Notes: generated from the sequence alone by a model not told the origin. Shown: positions 1-7,192, counted from the first letter of the stretch. The stretch is DNA of 12,857 bases from JAZLIT01 sp045617525 (GCA_045617525.1 JAZLIT010000131.1:1-12857); one strand, 5' to 3'. Translations and numbers: made by a program.

Positions 1-115
1 GGGATATATAAGAACGCCACGCCACGCCAACACGTATATTTTTTATGATATCTATCACTCAAAACATATATTGTTGTCATGGTATGGCGTTCTTGAACCT
101 ACCTAACACCCATTA
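1..115. repeat. Left inverted terminal repeat / replication origin
   Basis: Bases 1-115 match the reverse complement of 12743-12857 with one difference (C at 98 against T in the other copy). After a mismatch at 116, bases 117-120 agree again. The end begins GGG. It holds a GC-rich run with GCCAC, GCCAC, GCCAA in tandem (16-30), a TGATA-TC-TATCA palindrome (46-57), and AAGAACGCCA (10-19), which returns inverted as TGGCGTTCTT (85-94). Inverted terminal repeats beside a protein-primed polymerase gene are the hallmark of linear genomes that carry a covalent terminal protein, so this end should contain an origin. The protein linkage itself cannot be seen in the sequence. Confidence 0.95.
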
Positions 116-251
116 TCATATTAAAATAAAGCCATAGCAAGACCATATAAGGACACTATCAACACAACCTATTAATTATACCATAAACACATATAATACT
201 CTAAATGGGCGTATTTACCATATAATAAAAGATATATAATATTTAATAAAA
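116..251. other. Non-coding AT-rich left-end region
   Basis: No credible gene lies here: there are no ORFs of useful length with a ribosome binding site on either strand. The stretch is very AT-rich. The only signals seen are a possible leftward extended -10 promoter (175-183) and the hairpin just beyond the region at 252-290. In phi29 the packaging RNA is encoded close to one genome end, so this is one place such an RNA could hide, but no convincing long stem was found here. Confidence 0.5.
175..183 (-). promoter_or_regulatory. Possible leftward extended -10 promoter near the left terminus
   Basis: On the minus strand this reads TGGTATAAT, a perfect extended -10 element (TGN plus TATAAT). 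No good -35 hexamer sits 16-18 bp upstream. A transcript from here would run about 165 nt to the genome end through the terminal repeat, with no ORF. It could yield a small end-proximal RNA or be a chance match in AT-rich DNA. Confidence 0.25.
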
Positions 252-290
252 ATAGTATTGAATACTACAATACATAGTATTCAATACTAT
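252..290 (-). terminator. Perfect 16-bp hairpin after the lower collar gene
   Basis: Arms 252-267 and 275-290 are perfect reverse complements around the loop CAATACA. On the minus strand the stem is followed by TTTTATTAAAT, as in an intrinsic terminator, and it lies 29 bp past the lower collar stop. Each arm is itself a near-palindrome, TAGTATT-G-AATACTA (253-267) and TAGTATT-C-AATACTA (275-289), with centres 22 bp apart. The element could therefore also be a pair of protein-binding sites. Terminator is the simplest reading because all late genes run toward it. Confidence 0.65.
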
Positions 291-318
291 CTAATATCTA
301 TTGTTTCCCCTTTCTTAT

Positions 319-1257
319 TTACCTAAAATCGCCCCAGTCAACATCATCAACATAATAACACATAGTCCCCACAAAATAAGCCATTAAATAGTCAATGAAA
401 CTATACTTTCGTAAAGCGAGTTCTTCATTTATCATACTTTGACTAGTCATGACGCCGATATTTCCATGCGTAGTGTCAATAATAGTATTAGTGCTATTGT
501 ATGTAGTACTTTCACTATTAGTGCTATTATCCGTAATAGTACCAGTGTCTGTTGTAGTTGTGTTATTAGTTGTTTCGTGTTCAACTGTGCCGTTCTGTTC
601 AAATGTATCATGTCCTGTATTTGTTATACCGTTTGTTTGCGCTCCATAAACATCCGATACTTGTACTTGATTTGTGCTATCACTTGATACACTTTTAAGT
701 GTATTACTATCGTATGAACCCTCACTATGTGTAGTTGTGACACTAGGTGTTGTATGTGTGTCTGTATGTGTGCCAATAGTTGAACTTGAGCCACTACCAT
801 ATGTTGTTTTATTATCAGTATCAAACGTATCTGTAACATTAACAGTACCACTAACACTATTTGATGTATTTAATGTTTTAGTATTACCACTTGAACCACT
901 AACACTATCACTACCAGTATGTTTATCAACTACATTACCATGTTTATTATAATTCTCAAGTGGGTTATACTTGCTATATAACGCGCTCAACATGCTTGAC
1001 AACTCGTGTTCGTGATTAGCTATAAATCTATCCCACAAACGCACTAATAATGTTACGGCATTATCATCACCTCGTCTATCTAACATTTGATAGTTTGAGT
1101 ACATATACAAATTATCAACAATATCATTGTTAGATAGTTCCAGTTGACTTGATACGGCTTCACCAGTGGTATAATCGTCAAAATTGACGGTTATACCTAA
1201 CCCAGTAGGATTTTCATCCAGTGCTTCGTGTAAATAAAAACTTTTATATGTTTTCAT
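319..1257 (-). CDS. Lower collar (tail connector) protein, phi29 gp11-like
   Basis: Predicted 312-aa lower collar protein, which in phi29 relatives joins the portal to the tail knob. The start is the ATG at 1257 (MKTYKSFYLH), 14 nt inside the upstream portal gene, because AGGAAGGTG sits about 6 nt before it; a longer 5' extension has no such site. Residues 1-105 are a normal globular N-terminus. Residues about 107-263 are extremely rich in Thr, Ser, Asn and Asp with imperfect SVSG-type repeats. The C-terminus holds HGNIGVMTSQSMINEEL (264-280), a motif familiar from lower collar proteins of small podophages, then FIDYLMAYFVG and an acidic end. phi29 gp11 is 293 aa. It is the last gene of the late operon and the hairpin at 252-290 follows. 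Function rests on the motif, size and position after the portal gene. Confidence 0.8.
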   Translation of the reverse strand: MKTYKSFYLHEALDENPTGLGITVNFDDYTTGEAVSSQLELSNNDIVDNLYMYSNYQMLDRRGDDNAVTLLVRLWDRFIANHEHELSSMLSALYSKYNPLENYNKHGNVVDKHTGSDSVSGSSGNTKTLNTSNSVSGTVNVTDTFDTDNKTTYGSGSSSTIGTHTDTHTTPSVTTTHSEGSYDSNTLKSVSSDSTNQVQVSDVYGAQTNGITNTGHDTFEQNGTVEHETTNNTTTTDTGTITDNSTNSESTTYNSTNTIIDTTHGNIGVMTSQSMINEELALRKYSFIDYLMAYFVGTMCYYVDDVDWGDFR

Positions 1258-2248
1258 CCTTTTCACCTTCCTTTGCATTATCTTCTTCAGTTGGTTCATT
1301 ATCATCAATTAGTGGCTCGTTTACGGGGTCGTCAACTATTTCAAATTCGTCTTTATCAAATCCATTTAACATATTAACTTGATTCTTCCAACATTCACCA
1401 AACTCGATTGAAATATCTATGCCAAACACTTCTTTAATTTCTTCCATAGCATCTTTTCTACAATGATAATTTGCCATAGGTATAGCCATTGATAACGCTA
1501 AACTTCCCTTTACTTCAGCATCATTTGTTTGAGCCATCTTTCCAGTATTGTTAGTTGATAACCCATACTGTCCATAAACACGTTCAATTAAATCCAAATG
1601 ATAATGGCTATAATACTGGAATAATGTTGCCGTCTGTGGGTCTGTTGTTGTCAATACTTCAACACCCTTTGCGCCAGTTAGTAAATCATTACTTAATAGA
1701 CTACTACTTGAAATAGTCATAGGTTTACCAGTTGCATTGTTTTCAATAGCGTTTCTAATTACATTAGCCGTGTTATCATCTTTACACAATATAATAGGGT
1801 GTGAACGTGCATTTATAAGTAAATCTATCTGTGACAAGTCTACTTCGCTTAACTGTTGGCAAAATCTATACAAGTTAGTTTCGCTATGCTCAAGAATGTT
1901 ATTACGGATAATAACGGCATCTTTACCTAAAGTACGTTCTAACACTGTGCCATCTTCTAGGGTAATTATAACTCTATCCATACCACCCCACCATTCTATT
2001 TCTCCAGTGTAATGGCATCTACCAAAAACATATTTGCCATTGAGTGTAGTAAACCCACAACGACCATATAAGCGTAAATAATATTCTAGTTTTAAATTTA
2101 ACATTCGTGTTAGTTCTTTATCGTCATTACCATACGCAAACATGGAACAAATAGTTTCAAGTGATAAATCAGTGTAAATACGTTCACGTATAGTCATTTT
2201 ATCTTTTGCTTTTAGTCTGTGCCACAAATTAACAACATTGTTTATCAT
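1244..2248 (-). CDS. Upper collar / portal (connector) protein, phi29 gp10-like
   Basis: A 334-aa protein assigned as the head-tail connector, the dodecameric portal ring through which DNA is packaged and ejected (phi29 gp10 is 309 aa). The assignment rests on size, on its place between the tail knob and lower collar genes as in phi29, and on overall features: an N-terminal helical region with basic residues (KDKMTIRERIYTD, 15-27), a long helix near 45-62, a central mixed region, and a helical QTATLFQYYSHYHLDLIERVYGQYG segment (205-229). The tail from about 298 is strongly acidic (DKDEFEIVDDPVNEP and on). The start ATG at 2248 overlaps the stop of the 681-aa tail gene as ATGA, with GAAAGGTG 8-9 nt upstream, indicating translational coupling. 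The lower collar gene starts inside its end. Confidence 0.85.
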   Translation of the reverse strand: MINNVVNLWHRLKAKDKMTIRERIYTDLSLETICSMFAYGNDDKELTRMLNLKLEYYLRLYGRCGFTTLNGKYVFGRCHYTGEIEWWGGMDRVIITLEDGTVLERTLGKDAVIIRNNILEHSETNLYRFCQQLSEVDLSQIDLLINARSHPIILCKDDNTANVIRNAIENNATGKPMTISSSSLLSNDLLTGAKGVEVLTTTDPQTATLFQYYSHYHLDLIERVYGQYGLSTNNTGKMAQTNDAEVKGSLALSMAIPMANYHCRKDAMEEIKEVFGIDISIEFGECWKNQVNMLNGFDKDEFEIVDDPVNEPLIDDNEPTEEDNAKEGEKDENI

Positions 2249-4290
2249 AAAATAACACCTTTCATTAACAAACTTTTAAGTTCTTCCTTTTCATTATCGG
2301 ATAACGTACCACAACCAGTCAACCTAACATCACTAAATTCACAATACCCACTTAATGCACCAATATTACCAATATAATAGTTAGCATGACCATAAGTGTT
2401 ATACAAATTGTTTGGAATGATAGTTTGTTGTTCTTCAATATACAATAATGCTTGTGTTGGGTCACCAATATTAGTAGTTGGGTTGGTTGAACCCCATACA
2501 CTAGTCTTAGGTTTTTTGAATAAATCTAACCCACTACTAATAACACCACTAATAGCACCACCCACATTACCAGTTGCAACACGTTCTAACGTATTAAACG
2601 CCGTTTCCGTTATTTCTTGTGCTTTTCCAACATTATCAGCACTAGTCAACCCTAAATCAATACCAATACTAACATCTATTGCCTTGTAAAGATTCTTTTT
2701 AACAAATATCATGTATCTTAATGTGTGGTTAGTTGGGTAATAAACGTATTTAACTTCCATTCGTTTACCTACCACGTAATGTGGTTCTAAATCCACCAAC
2801 CCATGGAACGGCAAATATAACTTATAATTAAATAACTGATAATCACGCCAGTCGTTATATTTGCGATTAAACTGATATTGTCCTAGTAAATGTTCACCAC
2901 CTTGTAGTTTTAATGGTGTTGCCGTGATAGTTTCTTCAGTATTGATATTTTTAGCAACAATACCACCAAACTTAACAATTCCTTCATCTAAAGCGACAAC
3001 ACGTCCGACTTCTTCGATATCAATAGGTGTCCAATAATAAGCCGTTAAACAATTAATTGGATTGTCATTCCACCAAAACATTTTAACACTATCAATTAAG
3101 TCAGGGTCATTTAAACTGTTCATCCATGCAATTATATCGTTATTAACACTTGTTACATCCATAACTTTATGACCCGCATAAATTTGTGGGTCGTATGTGT
3201 TCGCACGTTCAAAACGTGCTTCAGTTCCATCCATACCCGTTTTAGACGTTTTATCAATATCAGCTTCATTCAATGCACCATCTAAATCTCCATTGTTCAA
3301 ATAGTTATCCGTATCACTTAATGAACCAAATAAGGGTATATTAGTATCTAACAATCCATAATAACCATTTAAAGTATCATTACTGGTTAGACGTGGTAAT
3401 GTTGGCGCATGCCATTCGGTTTCATCATTTATAAGTTCTTGTAGTGTACCCTTACAAACTAATATTATGTTGTATGGACTATCATTACCAATATAACCAC
3501 ATATACGACCATCACCTTTATATTCACCTTTAATACTACGTATACGTGTACCGTTTGTTTCATAAGTCTTATTATAGAAATAATATGTGTGATAGTTGTA
3601 TTTTCCTTCTTCCTCTTCGTATACACCTTCTATCAAATGGTCTAGTGCGTTTAAATCACGTAAATAAGATATGTAATTATAACTAGTATTGATAATACCA
3701 TAACGTGGATTACTCAAGGCGGTGCTAGTGTCACTAGTTTTCAGTAACACATATACACGTTGCGAAAAACTATCAAATGTTAGAGTGTTACTAGTAGGTG
3801 TATAGCCGAACAACGCAGACAACCCAATAGTACCAACGCCACTTTTAAAACCAAAATCCCCAACACCAGCAACTCGCAAACTACCATCTCCAGTGAAAAT
3901 AACTGTCTCAATATTGTTTTCAATTCGTACTGTTTTACATGTCCATGTTGCTTTTTTACTAGTTCCTAAACGTCCATATATTCCGATAGCAGACCCGTTT
4001 GGGTTCAAGTCTAAATCACAAATAATTTTAGATAGTGCATCATTATTTAATGGGTCTGTGCCACTGTTATACATTCGGAATTCAACAACAACATTAGTTA
4101 CATTGTCGGTTATTCTAAATAAAACATTGCCTTCATCACTAGATTTAGGGCATTTATCATTAATGACACTATAATGTATATCTCCACTTGTAACACCTAT
4201 ATTGTTAATGTTTTTTATACAATCCAAACAACTGCCTACACTAGGTCTTATATATTCTTTATATTCTTGTAAACTTGTATATTCAGCCAT
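2245..4290 (-). CDS. Tail knob-like protein with a large N-terminal module
   Basis: A 681-aa structural protein. The start is ATG 4290 (MAEYTSLQEY): GAAAGG lies about 9 nt upstream, right after the stop of the 146-aa gene. A 37-residue longer reading frame would only overlap that gene. The C-terminal part from about 430 looks like a phi29 gp9-type tail knob: LYLPFHGLVDLEPHYVVGKR (491-510), a β-rich YVYYPTNHTLRYMIF stretch, a Gly/Ala-rich hydrophobic segment GNVGGAISGVISSGLDLF (574-591), and a terminal SDNEKEELKSLLMKGVIL that resembles the usual knob ending. phi29 gp9 is 599 aa, and its hydrophobic loops act in membrane penetration. Residues 1-430 are β-rich and not recognised, and could be the host-binding module. 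No separate tail fibre gene was seen. Ends in ATGA overlap with the portal gene. Confidence 0.75.
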   Translation of the reverse strand: MAEYTSLQEYKEYIRPSVGSCLDCIKNINNIGVTSGDIHYSVINDKCPKSSDEGNVLFRITDNVTNVVVEFRMYNSGTDPLNNDALSKIICDLDLNPNGSAIGIYGRLGTSKKATWTCKTVRIENNIETVIFTGDGSLRVAGVGDFGFKSGVGTIGLSALFGYTPTSNTLTFDSFSQRVYVLLKTSDTSTALSNPRYGIINTSYNYISYLRDLNALDHLIEGVYEEEEGKYNYHTYYFYNKTYETNGTRIRSIKGEYKGDGRICGYIGNDSPYNIILVCKGTLQELINDETEWHAPTLPRLTSNDTLNGYYGLLDTNIPLFGSLSDTDNYLNNGDLDGALNEADIDKTSKTGMDGTEARFERANTYDPQIYAGHKVMDVTSVNNDIIAWMNSLNDPDLIDSVKMFWWNDNPINCLTAYYWTPIDIEEVGRVVALDEGIVKFGGIVAKNINTEETITATPLKLQGGEHLLGQYQFNRKYNDWRDYQLFNYKLYLPFHGLVDLEPHYVVGKRMEVKYVYYPTNHTLRYMIFVKKNLYKAIDVSIGIDLGLTSADNVGKAQEITETAFNTLERVATGNVGGAISGVISSGLDLFKKPKTSVWGSTNPTTNIGDPTQALLYIEEQQTIIPNNLYNTYGHANYYIGNIGALSGYCEFSDVRLTGCGTLSDNEKEELKSLLMKGVIL

Positions 4291-4303
4291 TTTTACAACC
4301 TTT

Positions 4304-4744
4304 CTACATTGCGATAACCATAACGAAACTACCACCTTCTGTAGTTGGTATAGGTTCGCCAAATGTTCTAACTGTTGTTGTTGTCTTTCCAGTACGCACA
4401 ACTAAATTATCAGTAATATCATTGTTTTGTTTGTTACCAGTACGTGTAGCCGTTCCAGTGCTATTTCTTATATCACTCAAACAAGTCTTTAATAGGTCTG
4501 TTTTTGTATTAAAAGCCATACGCCCACCACTTAACAACTCATGACCACTAACATAATAATATCTACCTAAATCAGCTATATAACAATAATTAGCATTTAA
4601 TAAGTTAGCACTGTATTCAGTTATAATTCTAGGTGATTCTTTTACGTTTTCACCACTTAAAACGCACTGTTTTGTATCTACTAAACTTATATTTTTATTA
4701 GCGACTATATTATCACTGGTGTTATTATAAAATCTAACTTCCAT
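4304..4744 (-). CDS. Small tail protein resembling the N-terminal domain of tail knobs
   Basis: A 146-aa protein, first gene after the terminator at 4767-4795. GAAAGG lies 9 nt before the ATG at 4744. Residues about 40-95 (RIITEYSANLLNANYCYI, then LGRYYYVSGHELLSGGRMAF, then TKTDLL) follow a pattern I associate with N-terminal domains of phi29-like knob proteins: a hydrophobic strand, an aromatic YYYV strand, then R-x-A/L-x-F-x-x-x-x-D-L. Residues about 95-128 are polar and Thr-rich, followed by a Gly-rich GEPIPTTEGGSF end. It directly precedes the 681-aa knob-like gene (13 bp between the frames). It may therefore be a separate polypeptide corresponding to the first domain of a canonical knob. 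A role as a tail structural protein is inferred from this similarity and context. Confidence 0.6.
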   Translation of the reverse strand: MEVRFYNNTSDNIVANKNISLVDTKQCVLSGENVKESPRIITEYSANLLNANYCYIADLGRYYYVSGHELLSGGRMAFNTKTDLLKTCLSDIRNSTGTATRTGNKQNNDITDNLVVRTGKTTTTVRTFGEPIPTTEGGSFVMVIAM

Positions 4745-4766
4745 AATATTTAACCTTTCAAAATAA

Positions 4767-4795
4767 AAAGGGTAATTATTAACTAATTACCCTTT
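4767..4795 (-). terminator. Hairpin terminator between capsid/holin and tail genes
   Basis: Arms AAAGGGTAATTA (4767-4778) and TAATTACCCTTT (4784-4795) are perfectly complementary over 12 bp around a 5-nt loop. On the minus strand the run of T from 4769 to 4765, then ATTTT, follows the stem. It lies 4 bp beyond the 53-aa holin candidate stop. No clear promoter lies between it and the next gene (ATG at 4744), so tail gene expression probably depends on read-through. Confidence 0.85.
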
Positions 4796-4799
4796 ATAA

Positions 4800-4961
4800 T
4801 TAATTGTTTGTAAATTTATCGTTCAAACTATCAATAACTTCCTTTAGTGCCGTTAAGGTGTTATCTATTTTACTCATAAATTTACTATCACGCCACATAA
4901 AGTAGAAGATAACGGCAACTGTAACGCCGTTATCAACTATCAGCTTAACAACATCTTCCAT
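4800..4961 (-). CDS. 53-aa membrane protein, BhlA/YvrJ-like holin candidate
   Basis: A 53-residue protein beginning MEDVVKLIVDNGVTVAVIFY. Its start overlaps the capsid stop as TAATG (one shared base). Layout: a short amphipathic start, one transmembrane segment (about 7-22, LIVDNGVTVAVIFYFM), a Trp-Arg junction (WRDSKF), then an amphipathic helix (31-50, KIDNTLTALKEVIDSLNDKF) with heptad-like hydrophobics. Small single-pass proteins with this plan (BhlA/UviB and YvrJ families) occur in Gram-positive phages and bacteriocin systems, and some BhlA members act as holins. As no larger holin is present, it is the best candidate for permeabilising the membrane for the GH25 lysozyme. The capsid-adjacent position differs from the usual holin-lysozyme pairing, so a structural or other membrane role is possible. 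Confidence 0.65.
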   Translation of the reverse strand: MEDVVKLIVDNGVTVAVIFYFMWRDSKFMSKIDNTLTALKEVIDSLNDKFTNN

Positions 4962-6220
4962 TAGTCAAGTGTAAATACTACGGCACAATTTCTCTTGTCA
5001 AGATACTGACGTACACTAAAGTGATTATGATAATTTCTAAAGAGTTCTGCGGCAACTTCTTCAACACCAACCTTGTCAAGCACATAAGTAGCACCCATCA
5101 TATCGGTATCATATACAAAAGCAATGATGTTAGAATATGTAGTTGCTGTTTCCGATGTAACTTTACCCTTTGTAGCACCAGTTGTACCTATTGTGAAAGT
5201 ACCATCTTTAATAGTACCAGTATCACTAAATAATGGTAAAATTGACTGTCCGCCACTCTGCCAGTGTGGAACTTCTTCAAACTGTTCACGGCTAATAAGG
5301 TTCTCATGGAATATATTTGCATAACCTAAATTATTAACTATCTTCGAATACTCTGTATTTACTAGCATTTTAATATTTTCTCTAGGAACGAACATTGGCA
5401 CAGAACCATCATTATATTTCATATTGAGTTCGCCCATAGACTGAATAACTAGACCAAAAGCCATAGCCATAAATCCAACGTACTGTTTCATAAGTGTTTC
5501 ACTAGCTTTAATATCATCCCAATCATAATTATTAGTTGTAACACCTTCAGTTGTTGTTGTGTATCCAAAATACTCACAAAACTTAGTAACAGTTGGAACT
5601 TTTCGATTACCAGTAACGGCTTCAACAATAGCCTTGTTAACAAGTGTGTCAGCAATACCCTTCATCTTATTTTCAAGTGCGTTTCTAACGGCTACTTCAT
5701 ATGATGCGATAGTTGATTCTACCCAGTCAATATTATCCCAACGAGCACTAACATCATCATAACCAATGGAATGAACGATTTTATAAGGCATCTCATCTGA
5801 CCAAATAAGAGAGTCTAATTCCATGCCATAAAATTTACCGTCAAAATATGACTGTCCGTGAACTAAATGACGTGCGTGAGATTCTTGTACTTCAGGTAGG
5901 TTCTTCACGGCAATTCTCTGTAACGCACCGTTGTATTCTTCAACATTCTTTACAATGCCATGTGTGTTGGCTGTGTACGCCTTTGTAATGAAAATGTTTC
6001 TAGCTATACCAGTCACAACGTCTTTATTAAATGACTTTAACTGGTCGGCATCTAGATTGTTAATTGCCGTTCCGATTTCAACAAAATTTGCTAAATCTTC
6101 AGCCAACATTGTTACTACTGTATCAGTTTGACCCTTAATAGTTGTTGCCAGTCCTAGTCTATTTTTAGCAATAGCATAGTTAATGGCATTGATATTATCT
6201 TTTAATCTTGTGTGTGCCAT
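4961..6220 (-). CDS. Major capsid protein, phi29 gp8-like
   Basis: A 419-aa protein, expected HK97-fold major head protein (phi29 gp8 is 448 aa). Evidence: the size, its position ahead of the tail and connector genes, and a family-like layout. The N-terminus is helical (1-60). SYFDGKFYGMELDSLIW (124-140) precedes helices with acidic and hydrophobic alternation (165-200). A VPMFVPRENIKMLVN segment (274-288) falls where head proteins place a conserved strand. The carboxyl end (YDTDMMGATYVLDKVGVEEV, then RNYHNHFSVRQYLDKRNCAVVF) parallels the ending of phi29 gp8, which has YYHVWQTLSVSRFANAVAF. AGAAAGGA lies about 9 nt before ATG 6220. A 13-bp hairpin lies just upstream of this site. The 53-aa membrane gene is coupled to its stop. 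No protease or delta domain is seen. Confidence 0.87.
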   Translation of the reverse strand: MAHTRLKDNINAINYAIAKNRLGLATTIKGQTDTVVTMLAEDLANFVEIGTAINNLDADQLKSFNKDVVTGIARNIFITKAYTANTHGIVKNVEEYNGALQRIAVKNLPEVQESHARHLVHGQSYFDGKFYGMELDSLIWSDEMPYKIVHSIGYDDVSARWDNIDWVESTIASYEVAVRNALENKMKGIADTLVNKAIVEAVTGNRKVPTVTKFCEYFGYTTTTEGVTTNNYDWDDIKASETLMKQYVGFMAMAFGLVIQSMGELNMKYNDGSVPMFVPRENIKMLVNTEYSKIVNNLGYANIFHENLISREQFEEVPHWQSGGQSILPLFSDTGTIKDGTFTIGTTGATKGKVTSETATTYSNIIAFVYDTDMMGATYVLDKVGVEEVAAELFRNYHNHFSVRQYLDKRNCAVVFTLD

Positions 6221-6244
6221 TCTTCAATTTCCTTTCTAACATAA

Positions 6245-6274
6245 ATAATGACATGAATAACTTCATGCCATTAT
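6245..6274 (-). promoter_or_regulatory. Hairpin just upstream of the capsid gene
   Basis: Arms 6245-6257 and 6262-6274 pair over 13 positions around a 4-nt loop. One position is A/C on the plus strand but G·U in the minus-strand RNA, so the full stem forms only in the mRNA of the late genes. It falls between the 107-aa gene and the capsid ribosome binding site. Only a short T-run follows (TTTAT), so it is more likely an mRNA processing or stabilising hairpin, or a weak attenuator, than a strong terminator. Confidence 0.5.
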
Positions 6275-6282
6275 CATAACAA

Positions 6283-6606
6283 TTATTTATCTTTATAGTC
6301 AACGTATACTTTTATAGCATTTAATATATTACCACGTAATGAATTATAATTTAAGTTTTGTGGGTATACATCATACTGTATCTCATACCCATTTACACTT
6401 AAAAATGCCACACGTCCTTTAAACATATCACGGTTCATTAGCTTTTTAAAATCTTCGCTTTTCAAATCTTGTAACAATTCTTCATCACTAATATCACACC
6501 ATAAATAACAGTCTATTTTAGTAAAATTAGCGTAACATACATACTCTATTCTATACTTATGGTTATTAATTGGAATATGAACCAGTGTGCCCATATCAAC
6601 ACCCAT
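6283..6606 (-). CDS. Hypothetical protein upstream of the capsid gene
   Basis: A 107-aa protein, not recognised. It begins MGVDMGTLVHIPINNHKYRI; GGAAAGG about 7-9 nt upstream, inside the end of the lysozyme gene, supports the start, and only 1 bp separates the two frames. The N-terminal half looks β-rich with aromatic residues and two Cys (C24, C33 in VCYANFTKIDCYLWC). Residues 40-65 are an acidic/basic amphipathic stretch (DEELLQDLKSEDFKKL). The end is FKGRVAFLSVNGYEIQYDVY followed by a basic tail, DYKDK. No membrane segment or signal peptide. It sits where phi29 has its scaffold gene (gp7, 98 aa, just before the head gene), but gp7 is a highly helical acidic protein and this one is not clearly so. 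A head-assembly role is only suggested by position. Confidence 0.7.
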   Translation of the reverse strand: MGVDMGTLVHIPINNHKYRIEYVCYANFTKIDCYLWCDISDEELLQDLKSEDFKKLMNRDMFKGRVAFLSVNGYEIQYDVYPQNLNYNSLRGNILNAIKVYVDYKDK

Positions 6607-6607
6607 A

Positions 6608-7192
6608 TTATCTAACCTTTCCTAAATTCATAAAATCCTGATATGTGCCGTGAAATATATCTCCATCAATTTCAAGATTTTTCCCACAAAATGTTGACTT
6701 ATCGTTATATTGCCACATTACAACATTATCTTTTATTATATCAGTATCTTTTATTCTATTGTTATAACGTGCTATCCACCAGTTATATGCTTTTCTATTT
6801 ACACCTTGTATCTTATTATACATAGCATAGCCAGTATATATAATTGGTTTACGACCATAAAAGTTAGCAAGTCTATTAGCTAGTTCAAACACTTCACGCC
6901 AGTCCGTTCCAGTTTCTTCAACATCTAACACATATGGGTAATTTTTTCCGTCTATATAATGTGTAATGTGTAAAAACTGTTCACCAACTGAATATTTTTT
7001 ATTATAAAAATGATATGATGCTATACATTTTGATAACTTCATTAACCGTGCAAATCTAGATGCATATGTTGGGTCAACATAGCTACGTCCTTCAGTTGCT
7101 TTTAAAATAAAGAAATCAGCATAATCTTTCACATAATCAAAATCTTTATCACAATTCCAGTGAGACAAATCAACACCACGTAATATAATCAT
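6608..7192 (-). CDS. GH25 muramidase (endolysin)
   Basis: A 194-aa glycoside hydrolase family 25 lysozyme that should cut the MurNAc-GlcNAc bond of host peptidoglycan at lysis. GH25 motifs are complete: RGVDLSHWN (5-13, with D8), FFILKATEG (27-35), SYHFYN (59-64), the catalytic YPYVLDVEE (85-93; D90 and E92), GRKPIIYTGY (113-122), WWIARY (138-143), VMWQY (158-162) and DGD (177-179). It consists of the catalytic domain alone, with no cell-wall-binding repeats and no signal peptide, so export needs a holin. The start ATG 7192 overlaps the zinc-ribbon gene stop as ATGA, with AGGGGGT about 11 nt upstream. It could also act as a virion lysin, but the position among small lysis-type genes favours an endolysin. 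Confidence 0.93.
   Translation of the reverse strand: MIILRGVDLSHWNCDKDFDYVKDYADFFILKATEGRSYVDPTYASRFARLMKLSKCIASYHFYNKKYSVGEQFLHITHYIDGKNYPYVLDVEETGTDWREVFELANRLANFYGRKPIIYTGYAMYNKIQGVNRKAYNWWIARYNNRIKDTDIIKDNVVMWQYNDKSTFCGKNLEIDGDIFHGTYQDFMNLGKVR

Noticed and set aside
439..952. Plus-strand ORFs opposite the Thr/Ser-rich lower collar tract
   Set aside because: Products of repeated ACT/AGT triplets read backward; overlapping frames with no start signals.
1258..1308. 17-residue extension of the lower collar ORF
   Set aside because: The extension lies inside the acidic tail of the portal gene and lacks a ribosome binding site; ATG 1257 has AGGAAGGTG.
4291..4401. 37-residue N-terminal extension of the tail knob-like ORF
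   Set aside because: It overlaps the 146-aa gene in another frame, has no ribosome binding site, and the ATG at 4290 has a well-placed GAAAGG.
4961..6220. Recoding of UGA as Trp, as in mycoplasma phages
   Set aside because: TGA serves as stop in several ATGA overlaps and Trp is encoded by TGG throughout.
6240..6290. Promoter directly before the capsid gene
   Set aside because: TTGTTA with a 17-bp spacer leads only to TATTCA (3 of 6), and the candidate overlaps a hairpin; not better than chance in AT-rich DNA.
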